64,000 bases of DNA from Bacteroidales bacterium. Its GTDB lineage: Bacteria; Bacteroidota; Bacteroidia; Bacteroidales; F082. The notes under the pieces are model-generated. The model saw only the letters and a list, made by a program, of their open reading frames with translations, was not told where the DNA came from and ran no database searches. A program made the translations under genes and the position numbers. Below are positions 9,542-18,128 of this stretch, piece after piece. The DNA lies in NCBI GenBank assembly GCA_015493525.1, contig WGCY01000009.1, positions 83,765-147,764 on the forward strand. Direction: 5' to 3'. How positions within the stretch are numbered: position 1 is the stretch's first letter; every line of letters starts with the position of its first letter.

Positions 9542-10711
9542 TTAGTAGGATTCCTGAAAGATGTCCTTCACTTTTGCTTCTAAGTTTTCAAAAACCTCTT
9601 TCTCTTCCCCCTCAGCCCGAACAGAGAAATATTTTCCCTGATTTTTGTAATAGTCAATCACCGGGTTTGTCTTTTCTTTGTATTGTTCGAGGCGGTTTAC
9701 GATTAATTCGGCACTGCTGTCGTAAGGCCTTGCTTTTTCGGTATGGCTGCGTGCCGAGAGCCTTTTTATGGCTTCGAGAGTGGGGATTTTCATGTCAATC
9801 ATGGCCGATACGGACATGTTTACCCGCCGGAGCAGGCCATCCAGAATATAAGCTTGTATGAGCGTTCGCGGAAAGCCTTTGAAAATAAATCCATTGGCTT
9901 TTGGATTCTCATTTATCTTGCGTTCAATAAGCTGGATGGGAATCTCGTCAGGGACAATTTCTCCCTTGGCCATGTATGGCTTTGCAATTTTTCCAATGGC
10001 TGTGCCATCTTTTATCTCCTGCCGCATCATTTTTCCGGTAGAGATATAAATCAAGCCGAATTCTTTGGCCAGCAGGTTTCCCTGCGTCCCTTTTCCTGCC
10101 CCTGGTTTTCCAAGTAATACGATGTTTGTTTGTGAAACAGATTTCGTACGCTCCACGACCTCCACAATATTTTCAAAGATATCATCGATTTCGCCTACGC
10201 CGTTCAGCGGATAATACTTGTTCTTTTTGGCATAAAACTCGGCCACCGGTTTCGTCTTGTTTTCATACTCTCTCAGCCGGTTTTTGATAACTTCCAGGTT
10301 GTCGTCGGAGCGGCCGGAAACTTTGGCCCTCAGCAGCAAACGATGAATCAGTTCGTCTTCCGGGGCTTCCAGGCTTATCATGCAATTAAGGGAGGTGTTG
10401 AGTTTTAACAGGAGCCCTTCCAGAATGTAGGCCTGGACCGTTGTGCGGGGAAAACCATCAAACAAGATTCCTTTTGAATCCGGATTGGTTTTGATTTTCT
10501 TCTCGATGAGCTGGATAACCAATTCATCATCAACCAGGCCGCCCTGTTCGATGATAGACTTGGCTTTCATTCCCAAATCAGACCCTTCGGCAATTTCTGA
10601 CCGGAGCATGTCTCCCGTAGAGATATAGGTCAGGTTGTACTTTTCAAGAAGTTTTTTCGATTGGGTTCCTTTTCCCGCCCCGGGAGGGCCAAAAAGTGCA
10701 ATATTCAACAT
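9542..10711 (-). CDS. adk: Tandem (two-domain) adenylate kinase
   Basis: 389-aa protein made of two adenylate-kinase folds in series; a normal Adk has about 190-215 aa. Domain 1 (about 1-190) has P-loop GPPGAGKGTQ, DGFPRT and GRSDDN, and looks catalytically complete (ATP + AMP = 2 ADP). Domain 2 (about 195-389) keeps P-loop GKPGAGKGTQ and GFPRT, but the Asp before GFPRT is Lys (FKGFPRT) and the GRSDD lid motif has become ARPYDSS. Domain 2 may be inactive or have altered specificity. It lies 17 bases downstream of hpt on the same strand, a purine-salvage pairing. Confidence 0.9.
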   Translation of the reverse strand: MLNIALFGPPGAGKGTQSKKLLEKYNLTYISTGDMLRSEIAEGSDLGMKAKSIIEQGGLVDDELVIQLIEKKIKTNPDSKGILFDGFPRTTVQAYILEGLLLKLNTSLNCMISLEAPEDELIHRLLLRAKVSGRSDDNLEVIKNRLREYENKTKPVAEFYAKKNKYYPLNGVGEIDDIFENIVEVVERTKSVSQTNIVLLGKPGAGKGTQGNLLAKEFGLIYISTGKMMRQEIKDGTAIGKIAKPYMAKGEIVPDEIPIQLIERKINENPKANGFIFKGFPRTLIQAYILDGLLRRVNMSVSAMIDMKIPTLEAIKRLSARSHTEKARPYDSSAELIVNRLEQYKEKTNPVIDYYKNQGKYFSVRAEGEEKEVFENLEAKVKDIFQESY

Positions 10712-10728
10712 GATTTTAAGGTTTTAGG

Positions 10729-11265
10729 TTATTGAACGATTTTGTAAATATCTTTCAGGTTGCGGGCTTGCCCGTTGTAATCAAGGCCATAGCCGATGAT
10801 AAAATCATTGGGAATTTCCAGGCCGATGTAATCAATCTTAAAATGTTTCTGATAGGAGTTTGGCTTGAAAAGCAGCGATGCTATCCGCAGGTCTTTCGCC
10901 TTTTTGTCACTCAGGTATGCCAAAACTTTCTCCATGCTGATGCCCGTGTCCACAATATCTTCTACCAGCACTACCGTTCGCCCTTCGATGGATTCATCCA
11001 GGCCAATGAGCTGCCGTACCTGGCCCGTTGATTGCGTCCCTGAGTAGGAAACGAATTTAATAAAAGAAATTTCAGCCGGGAAATGCAATAACTTAAACAA
11101 ATCGCCTGCAAACATAAATGCACCGTTCAAAATGACGAGGAATAACGGGTTTTTATCCGAGAGGTCCCGTTCCAGATCAACAACCATTTTTTTTATGGCG
11201 GTGATAATTGTCTCGTGTGAGATATACGGTTCAAAAACTTTGTCGAGTACTTTAATTGTTGCCAT
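10729..11265 (-). CDS. hpt: Hypoxanthine phosphoribosyltransferase
   Basis: 178-aa type I phosphoribosyltransferase. The PRPP-binding loop VVLVEDIVDTGIS is intact, and the N-terminal FLVILNGAFMFAGDL segment and C-terminal purine pocket (LEIPNDFIIGYGLDYN) match HPRT. It salvages hypoxanthine/guanine to IMP/GMP. Upstream gene of the hpt-adk pair; a TATCTTTG -7 element lies before it. Confidence 0.93.
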   Translation of the reverse strand: MATIKVLDKVFEPYISHETIITAIKKMVVDLERDLSDKNPLFLVILNGAFMFAGDLFKLLHFPAEISFIKFVSYSGTQSTGQVRQLIGLDESIEGRTVVLVEDIVDTGISMEKVLAYLSDKKAKDLRIASLLFKPNSYQKHFKIDYIGLEIPNDFIIGYGLDYNGQARNLKDIYKIVQ

Positions 11266-11292
11266 CGTAAATAATCAATTTATAATAGCTTA

Positions 11293-11300
11293 CAAAGATA
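11293..11300 (-). promoter_or_regulatory. -7 element for hpt-adk
   Basis: On the minus strand this reads TATCTTTG, an exact TAnnTTTG match, 27 bases before the hpt start codon. Confidence 0.55.
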
Positions 11301-11405
11301 ACATTTCACGGTTATTTTTGGCCTGTTGGATGAGAATTTAGATTTATTCCAATAAAATTTTAGAATCTAAGCAGATGTTCCCGGCTGCCCCTGCCGGGAA
11401 ATAAC

Positions 11406-11413
11406 TACTTTTG
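11406..11413 (+). promoter_or_regulatory. -7 element for purE
   Basis: TACTTTTG, an exact TAnnTTTG match, 18 bases before the purE ATG. Confidence 0.55.
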
Positions 11414-11431
11414 TAAAAAACGAAAAAACTT

Positions 11432-11938
11432 ATGAAACCACGTGTCAGTATCATTATGGGGAGTACTTCCGACCTGAAGGTTATGGAAAAGGCGGCTTTG
11501 TTTTTGGATAAAATGGAAATTCCGTTTGAAATGCACGCACTCTCGGCACATCGCACGCCGGAAGCGGTGGAAGATTTTGCAAAAGGAGCAGAGGAAAGAG
11601 GCCTGCAGGTCATTATTGCCGGTGCGGGGATGGCAGCCCACCTGCCCGGTGTTATTGCTGCTTCAACGGTTGTACCCGTTATTGGTGTTCCCATTAGTGC
11701 CACTTTGGATGGCATGGATGCCTTGCTCGCCATTGTCCAGATGCCTCCCGGAATTCCCGTGGCCACGGTGGGTATTGACAATGCACTCAATGCAGCCATC
11801 CTTGCGGCACAAATCCTTGCCGTGGACGATGAAACCATCCGTACAAAGGTCAAAGCCTACAAATCGGATCTTAAACAGAAAATCGAAAAGGCCAATACCG
11901 AACTAAAAATGGTGAAATATAGTTTCAAAACGAATTAA
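11432..11938 (+). CDS. purE: N5-carboxyaminoimidazole ribonucleotide mutase
   Basis: 168-aa class I PurE. The N-terminal substrate loop IMGSTSDLKVM, the SAHRTPE motif with its catalytic His, and the GAGMAAHLPGV loop are intact. It moves the carboxyl group of N5-CAIR to give CAIR in purine synthesis. No purK is adjacent. It is transcribed divergently from hpt, so purine synthesis and salvage promoters face away from each other here. Confidence 0.94.
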   Translation: MKPRVSIIMGSTSDLKVMEKAALFLDKMEIPFEMHALSAHRTPEAVEDFAKGAEERGLQVIIAGAGMAAHLPGVIAASTVVPVIGVPISATLDGMDALLAIVQMPPGIPVATVGIDNALNAAILAAQILAVDDETIRTKVKAYKSDLKQKIEKANTELKMVKYSFKTN

Positions 11939-12031
11939 TAACCTGCGTTTGGGATAAGACTTATCAGGAATAAGATATTTGTCCCGACGGTTTCCTTTTT
12001 CAATATTTGTCCATGCTTCCATAGAATATTT

Positions 12032-12039
12032 TACCTTTG
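12032..12039 (+). promoter_or_regulatory. -7 element for pdxA-murF/alr
   Basis: TACCTTTG matches TAnnTTTG, 19 bases before the pdxA ATG; a TTTG about 22 bases further upstream fits the -33 element. Confidence 0.5.
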
Positions 12040-12058
12040 TCCTTTAATTTAAGAAGAG

Positions 12059-13117
12059 ATGATAAAGGAACGATTGAAAGGAAAAACAACGCCTGTTCGT
12101 GTGGGCGTAACCCACGGCGATTTTAACGGAATAAGTTATGAGGTAATGATAAAAGCCCTGATGGACAGTCGCCTGTATGAGCTTTTTACGCCGGTTATTT
12201 ACGGGCTTCCCCGCGTGGTGGGCTTTCATCGTAAGCACATGCACCTTTTCGAATTTAACTATAATGTCATTTCCAATAGCTCAAGAATGAATCCCAAAAA
12301 GCTGAATATTCGCAGCATCAGCGACGAAGAGGTGAAAATTGAATTTGGGAAATCTGTCAAACTTGCCGGGGATTATGCTTTTCAGGCTTTGGAAGCAGCA
12401 GTGAAGGATTTGAAAGATAAGAAGATAGACATATTGGTAACGGCACCCATAAACAAGGAAAATATTCATTCGGAGAAGTTTGCTTTTCAGGGGCATACCG
12501 AATATCTGACACAGCGTTTTGGTGCTGAGAATTCATTGATGCTCATGGTTTCTGACAAGCTCAGGGTGGGAACGGTTACCAACCATGTTCCCATTAGCGG
12601 GGTAGCCGAAAAAATTACCGAAGAGCTAATCCTTGCCAAGCTGAAAATCATGAACGATTCGTTAAAAAAAGACTTCCTCATCGAGAAGCCGAAGATTGCT
12701 GTTTTGGGATTAAATCCCCATGCCGGCGACAAGGGTGTTATTGGTACGGAAGATGAATCGGTAATACACACGGCCATCCTCAAAGCAAGAGAACAGGAGA
12801 TACTGGCTTTTGGCCCTTTTCCTGCCGATGGCTTTTTTGGCTCGGGAAATTATACCAAATACGATGCCGTGTTGGCCATGTACCACGACCAGGGAATGAT
12901 TCCCTTCAAACTGTTGGCCACGGAGGGTGGCGTAAACTTTACGGCAGGGTTGCCCATTGTGCGCACCTCGCCCGACCACGGAACCGCCTACGATATTGCC
13001 GGAGAAAATGTAGCTTCGCCGGTTTCCATGCGGCAGGCAGTTTATCTTGGAATAGACATTTACAAAAACCGGCAAAAGTGGCAGGCTATGAATGCGAACC
13101 CACTTTCAGGACATTAA
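12059..13117 (+). CDS. pdxA: 4-hydroxythreonine-4-phosphate dehydrogenase
   Basis: 352-aa metal-dependent dehydrogenase of the DXP-dependent pyridoxal-phosphate pathway. Family motifs are visible: THGDFNGISYEV at the N-terminus, TAPINKENIH, the metal-ligand segment GLNPHAGDKGVIG, AMYHDQGMIPFK and TSPDHGTAYDIAG. Its stop is one base before the murF-alr start, so the two are likely co-translated. The link makes sense because alanine racemase needs PLP. Confidence 0.93.
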   Translation: MIKERLKGKTTPVRVGVTHGDFNGISYEVMIKALMDSRLYELFTPVIYGLPRVVGFHRKHMHLFEFNYNVISNSSRMNPKKLNIRSISDEEVKIEFGKSVKLAGDYAFQALEAAVKDLKDKKIDILVTAPINKENIHSEKFAFQGHTEYLTQRFGAENSLMLMVSDKLRVGTVTNHVPISGVAEKITEELILAKLKIMNDSLKKDFLIEKPKIAVLGLNPHAGDKGVIGTEDESVIHTAILKAREQEILAFGPFPADGFFGSGNYTKYDAVLAMYHDQGMIPFKLLATEGGVNFTAGLPIVRTSPDHGTAYDIAGENVASPVSMRQAVYLGIDIYKNRQKWQAMNANPLSGH

Positions 13118-13118
13118 C

Positions 13119-15611
13119 ATGTTGCACAAACAATATTCGGGAAAAGAGCTGACTGAAATAATGAAAGCACGGCTGTTTTCACCTGATGGGCCTGCCATCG
13201 AAGTGGAGGATATACTCATCGACAGCCGCCGGTTCATCCATCCTGCCAAAACACTTTTCTTTGCCCTGAAAGGGGAGCGGAACGATGGCCATAAATACAT
13301 ACGCGACCTTTACCGGAAAGGGATTCGATACTTTGTCGTTTCTGACACTGCCTTTTCCCGCACAGGATTGGAAAAAGCTTCTTTTTTTGAAGTACCCGAT
13401 ACGCTGAAAGCGTTGCAACAACTGGCTGCATATCATCGCAGCCTGTTTGATATCCCTGTGGTGGGGGTTACCGGAAGCAATGGAAAAACCATTGTCAAAG
13501 AGTGGCTTTTCCAGCTAATGAATTTCGATAAAAAGATTGTCCGGAGCCCCAAAAGTTACAACTCACAGATTGGCGTTCCCCTGTCGGTGTGGCAGATAAA
13601 CCGTCAGCACGACCTGGCCGTTTTTGAGGCGGGCATCTCCCGTCCCACGGAAATGGAGCACCTGCAAACGATTATCCAGCCTACTTTGGGAATATTTACC
13701 AACATCGGGGAAGCCCACAGCGAAGGATTTATCAGCCTGGCTCAAAAAGTGGGGGAGAAGCTGAAACTCTTTACCCGTGTCAATACCTTGATATACAATA
13801 ATGACCAGAAAGCGTTGCAGGAAGTAATTATCCGGACAGGGATTCTCGAAAACCTCGATACTTTTACCTGGGGTACGGATGACAACAGCGACCTGCGCAT
13901 TATTGAAAAGCAACCGGCGGAAGCTTCAACTAAAATTCGCGCGCGTTATCAGGATAAAGAGGCCTTTATAGAGATTCCTTTTGTCGGTGCTGCTTCCGTT
14001 GAGAATGCCATCCATTGCTGGGCAGCCATGTTGTGCCTTGGTTACGATCAACACGTTATCAGCAGGCGTATGAAGGCCCTGGTCCCTATTGCCATGCGCC
14101 TTGAGCAAAAGGAAGGGGTCAACAACTGCACCATCATCAATGATGCTTATAATTCCGATTACAATTCGCTCACCATTGCGTTGGATTTTATGCGGCAGCA
14201 AAACCAGCACAGCGAAAAAGTTGTGATTCTCTCGGATATTCTGCAAAGCGGGCGTGACGAAGGGGAACTGTATGGGAATGTTGCAGAACTGCTGAAACAA
14301 AAAGGGGTTTCGCAGGTTGTCGGTATTGGCGAGGCTATCTCGCGCCATGCTGCTTTGTTTGACATGAAAAAGGATTTTTTCCGTACGACGCGCGACTTTA
14401 TGCTGGGGTTTCCCATGGCCTCTTTCCGCAACCGGACTATCTTGTTAAAAGGAGCCAGGATATTTGAATTTGAACGCATTAACCGCCTTTTGCAGCAAAA
14501 AGTACATGAAACGGTTTTTGAAATTAACCTGAGTGCACTGGTGGAAAACCTAAATTTTTTTCGTTCTAAGTTGAAGCCCGAAACGAAAGTTATGGCCATG
14601 GTGAAAGCCTTCTCGTATGGTAGCGGGAGTTTCGAGATTGCCAATATCCTGCAGTTTCATCAGGTGGATTATCTTGCCGTAGCCTATGTGGACGAAGGTG
14701 TGGAACTGCGAAAAGCCGGCATCCGGCTGCCCATAATGGTTATGAACCCCGAAGAGTATGCTTTCGACTTGATGATAAAATATCAGTTCGAGCCGGAAAT
14801 ATTCAGCTTTCGTGCGCTGAATATGCTGGAACAGGCCATCAGGAGAAACCAACTTCCGCAGAACAAACCGATAAAAATCCATCTGAAGCTGGAAACGGGC
14901 ATGAACCGGTTAGGCTTTCAGGAAGAAGAATTGGGCCAGCTGGTTTCCCGTATCAATTCTAACCCGCTGATGTATGTACAATCGGTGTTTTCGCATCTTG
15001 CGGGGAGCGACAAACCGGCTTTGGATGATTTCACCCGTTCCCAGATATCACGGTTTCAACAGATGGCGCAAAAGCTGAAAGAGGGCTTGCACGAACCTTT
15101 TATGATGCACCTGCTGAACACAGCCGGCATCAGCCGTTTTTTGGATGCACAATTTGATATGGTACGCCTGGGAGTGGGGCTTTACGGTGTTTCGTCACAT
15201 GCAGAAACGGCCCGCGGCCTGCGCCATGTTACCAGCCTGCGTACGGAGATAACCCAAATAAAAAATATTCATGCCGGAGACTCGGTGGGCTACAACCGGA
15301 GTTTTGTTGCGGCGAAGGAATGCCGTATTGCCACTGTTTCCGTGGGGTATGCCGATGGATTGTTTCGCGCATTGGGAAACGGCCATTTCTCCTTTTGGGT
15401 TAACGGGAAACCGGCACCCATTGTAGGTGATATTTGCATGGACATGTGTATGATTGATGTTACGGGTTTGGATGTAAAAGAAGGGGATGTGGTGATTGTT
15501 TTCAATGCGGAACATCCTGTAACAGAGCTGGCTACAGCCGCCAATACCATTCCCTACGAAGTGCTCAGCCGCATATCGCGCAGGGTAAAACGGGTGTACT
15601 TTCACGAGTAG
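13119..15611 (+). CDS. murF/alr: Bifunctional UDP-MurNAc-tripeptide--D-Ala-D-Ala ligase / alanine racemase
   Basis: 830-aa fusion. The MurF half (about 1-455) has the ATP loop GVTGSNGKTIVKEW and the NDAYNSDYNS segment. The Alr half (about 465-830) has the PLP lysine in VKAFSYGSG and the catalytic Tyr in SVGYADG. One protein thus makes D-Ala and adds D-Ala-D-Ala to the peptidoglycan precursor. This fusion is common in Bacteroidota. ATG 13119 is preferred to 13092, which would overlap pdxA by 26 bases. Confidence 0.93.
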   Translation: MLHKQYSGKELTEIMKARLFSPDGPAIEVEDILIDSRRFIHPAKTLFFALKGERNDGHKYIRDLYRKGIRYFVVSDTAFSRTGLEKASFFEVPDTLKALQQLAAYHRSLFDIPVVGVTGSNGKTIVKEWLFQLMNFDKKIVRSPKSYNSQIGVPLSVWQINRQHDLAVFEAGISRPTEMEHLQTIIQPTLGIFTNIGEAHSEGFISLAQKVGEKLKLFTRVNTLIYNNDQKALQEVIIRTGILENLDTFTWGTDDNSDLRIIEKQPAEASTKIRARYQDKEAFIEIPFVGAASVENAIHCWAAMLCLGYDQHVISRRMKALVPIAMRLEQKEGVNNCTIINDAYNSDYNSLTIALDFMRQQNQHSEKVVILSDILQSGRDEGELYGNVAELLKQKGVSQVVGIGEAISRHAALFDMKKDFFRTTRDFMLGFPMASFRNRTILLKGARIFEFERINRLLQQKVHETVFEINLSALVENLNFFRSKLKPETKVMAMVKAFSYGSGSFEIANILQFHQVDYLAVAYVDEGVELRKAGIRLPIMVMNPEEYAFDLMIKYQFEPEIFSFRALNMLEQAIRRNQLPQNKPIKIHLKLETGMNRLGFQEEELGQLVSRINSNPLMYVQSVFSHLAGSDKPALDDFTRSQISRFQQMAQKLKEGLHEPFMMHLLNTAGISRFLDAQFDMVRLGVGLYGVSSHAETARGLRHVTSLRTEITQIKNIHAGDSVGYNRSFVAAKECRIATVSVGYADGLFRALGNGHFSFWVNGKPAPIVGDICMDMCMIDVTGLDVKEGDVVIVFNAEHPVTELATAANTIPYEVLSRISRRVKRVYFHE

Positions 15612-15655
15612 TAAATGGAATGTTTTTCCTTGTTCGGATTTGAAACGAAAACGTG

Positions 15656-15663
15656 TAAATTTG
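15656..15663 (+). promoter_or_regulatory. -7 element for the ArnT-like gene
   Basis: TAAATTTG fits TAnnTTTG, about 52 bases before the ATG at 15715. Confidence 0.4.
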
Positions 15664-15714
15664 CAAAATTATGGAAGCAGGCAGGAACTGCCCCTTTGAG
15701 AGAAATCCTGTATT

Positions 15715-17368
15715 ATGGGGAAAATAGTCTATCGATACCGTTATTATTTGCTTTTCGCATCTATCTTTTTCATCTATTTTATCAACCTGTTTATTAATGT
15801 AATGGACATTGACGCAGCACAATATGCTGTGATTTCCATGGACATGAGCCGGACAAAAAGTTTCTTGCAGCTCTATTTGCAGGGACATGATTATTTAGAC
15901 AAGCCCCCGTTGCTGTTTTGGTTGTCATCCCTCTCTTTTATACTTTTCGGGATTTCAAACCTGGCCTATAAACTTCCTTCGGTACTCATCGGGATACTCG
16001 GTATCTACAGTACATACAGATTTGCAAAACTTTGGTACAGCGAGGAAAAGGCCATACTCTCTTCTCTGATACTGGCCAGCAGCCAGGCTTTGTTTTTGAT
16101 TACCAACGATGTCAGGACGGATACTATTTTGCTTGGACTGGTTATGTTTTCGGTATGGCAACTCGGTGCCTACCTAAAAAACGACAAATGGAAAAACCTG
16201 ATTTTCGCATCATTGGGTATTGGCGGGGCAATGATGGCCAAAGGGCCGATAGCAATAGTTATACCGGCTGCTGCTTTTGGGGGCGATTTCCTTATCAGGC
16301 GACAATGGAAAAATATTTTTAAGCCCCAGTGGATTATTTTGTTAATCATTGTGGCCATCACCTTAATACCCATGAGCTATGGATTGTATACCCAATTTGA
16401 TTTACATCCCGAGAAAGTAGTTTATGGCCTGAAAGGGCCGTCAGGCCTCCGGTTTTTTTTCTGGACACAAAGCTTTGGACGGATAACCGGAGAAAATTAT
16501 TGGAACAATGGTACGGGCTATTTTTATTTTTTTCATACCATTATCTGGGATTTTCAACCCTGGATAATCCTGTTTGTCCCGGCATTGATTTTAAAGTTTC
16601 GGGATTTGTTTGTGAAAGGGTTTATAAAAACAACCTTGAAGAATACATTTCTTTCTCCGGCTTTGTTTTGGTGTTTTTCGCTTTTTCGTTGTCAAAATAC
16701 AAACTTCCGCATTATATTTTTGTTTTATTTCCCTTTGCAGCCATTATTACAGCCGATTTTCTATACAAATTGAAAGAAAAATGGGCTGCCGGCCTGTCGA
16801 AAATGCAATTTGGTATCATGCATTTGTTCTGGCTGCTGATGGTTGTCGATTTCTTCTTCTTTTTTCCGCCCGCAAATCTCATTCTCCCATCTGTTTTGGT
16901 TATCCTGTTTATCCTGAACTGGTTAATATTTAGGAACTTAAAGAAACCAACAGAGCGTCTATTTATTCCTACAATAATTACTGCGGTAGCTTTTAATCTT
17001 TTAATGGGATTAAATTTTACCCCAATTTATTAAAGTACCAGGCTCCGTCAGAAGCCGGAAAGATGGTTGCTGAAAACAAAATCCCCGAAGGGAAAATTTT
17101 CTGCTATCACAATCCGGATTATTCCTTGTCCTTTTATGCACGCAGCGATGTCCCGACAATCGGTTTAAACGAGGTTGCCGGTTTAAAAAAAGGTAGTTGG
17201 GTTTTTACTGACCAGTTGGGCTATAATGATTTAAAGAAAAAAGAAATTAAGTTTAAGGTGTTAAAAACCTTTCCTTCCTACAGGGTTACCTTGCTGAAAC
17301 TATCGTTTTTATATCGTAAAACCCGGGAACGACAATTAAAAAATGACTATCTGCTTGAAATAATATAG
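15715..17368 (+). pseudogene. ArnT-like GT-C glycosyltransferase, disrupted by two single-base frameshifts
   Basis: Three overlapping or adjacent open frames rebuild one ArnT/GT83-type membrane glycosyltransferase. Frame 1 runs from 15715 to about 16640. The protein then continues in a second frame (EYISFSGF to about 17018) and in a third (LLKYQAPSEAGKMV to the stop at 17368). Adding one base near 16640 (TTGAAG to TTGAAAG) and one in the T-run at 17015-17018 restores a single frame of about 551 aa, the normal ArnT length. Features seen: NVMDIDAAQYAVISMDM, the GT-C first-loop acidic motif, YLDKPPLLFWLS, and many membrane spans. Both lesions are single-base losses at or near short runs, so sequencing error is a real alternative to true decay. 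Confidence 0.8.
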
Positions 17369-17376
17369 TATTTTTG
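17369..17376 (+). promoter_or_regulatory. -7 element for the GT2 gene
   Basis: TATTTTTG, exact TAnnTTTG match, 20 bases before the GTG start at 17397; overlaps the end of the ArnT-like gene region. Confidence 0.45.
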
Positions 17377-17396
17377 TTTTAATAAATTTTGCAAAT

Positions 17397-18128
17397 GTGA
17401 AAACAATCTCCATTATCATTCCTGCTTTTAACGAAGCAGATACCATTCATGTTATTTTGGAAAAAGTAACTTCTGTTCAACTGATAAACAAAATAGGAAA
17501 AGAGGTTATTGTGGTAGATGACGCATCAAAAGATGCGACTGTCGGGCAGGTAAATGACTTTATAAAAAGCCATCCGGACGAAAATATTAAACTGTTTGGG
17601 CAACCGGCAAACCAGGGAAAAGGGGCGGCCATTCATCGCGGGATAAAAGAGGCTACCGGTGATTTTATCATTATTCAGGATGCGGATACGGAGTACAATC
17701 CCGAGGAATATAACATCTTGTTGCAACCTATTTTAGATGGTTTTGCCGATGTGGTTTACGGCTCCAGGTTTATGGGCGGCGAGCCGCATCGTATTTTGTT
17801 TTTTTGGCATTCCATAGGGAACAGAATGCTTACGACCCTTTCCAATATTTTCACCAACCTGAACCTGACGGATATGGAGACATGCTATAAACTTTTTCGT
17901 GCCGATCTGCTTAAGTCGTTGTTGCTCAAAGAAAACCGTTTTGGCTTTGAACCTGAAGTAACGGCGAAAATTTCCAGGGTTCCCAAAGTGAGAATTTATG
18001 AAGTAGGCATTTCCTATTACGGACGTACCTACGAAGAAGGGAAAAAAATTGACTGGCGCGATGGCTTCCGGGCTATTTGGTGTGTGTTGAAATATAATAT
18101 CTTCGACAGGAAAACTTATTCTTCCTGA
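17397..18128 (+). CDS. GT2 family polyprenyl-phosphate sugar synthase (DPM1-like)
   Basis: 243-aa soluble GT-A glycosyltransferase. It shows the N-terminal [12 protein letters not shown] nucleotide site, DDASKDAT, and the DXD-like metal site [12 protein letters not shown]. It has no C-terminal membrane helices, which fits a dolichol-phosphate-mannose-synthase-like enzyme that loads sugar on undecaprenyl phosphate. GTG start (the only start giving the complete first strand). It follows an ArnT-like gene, whose family uses exactly such lipid-linked sugars. Its 3' end overlaps the convergent LtaS-like gene by 13 bases. Confidence 0.85.
   Translation: MKTISIIIPAFNEADTIHVILEKVTSVQLINKIGKEVIVVDDASKDATVGQVNDFIKSHPDENIKLFGQPANQGKGAAIHRGIKEATGDFIIIQDADTEYNPEEYNILLQPILDGFADVVYGSRFMGGEPHRILFFWHSIGNRMLTTLSNIFTNLNLTDMETCYKLFRADLLKSLLLKENRFGFEPEVTAKISRVPKVRIYEVGISYYGRTYEEGKKIDWRDGFRAIWCVLKYNIFDRKTYSS

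Noticed and set aside
11301..11405. Purine riboswitch between hpt and purE
   Set aside because: No three-way junction or conserved loop sequences seen; only -7 elements are found.
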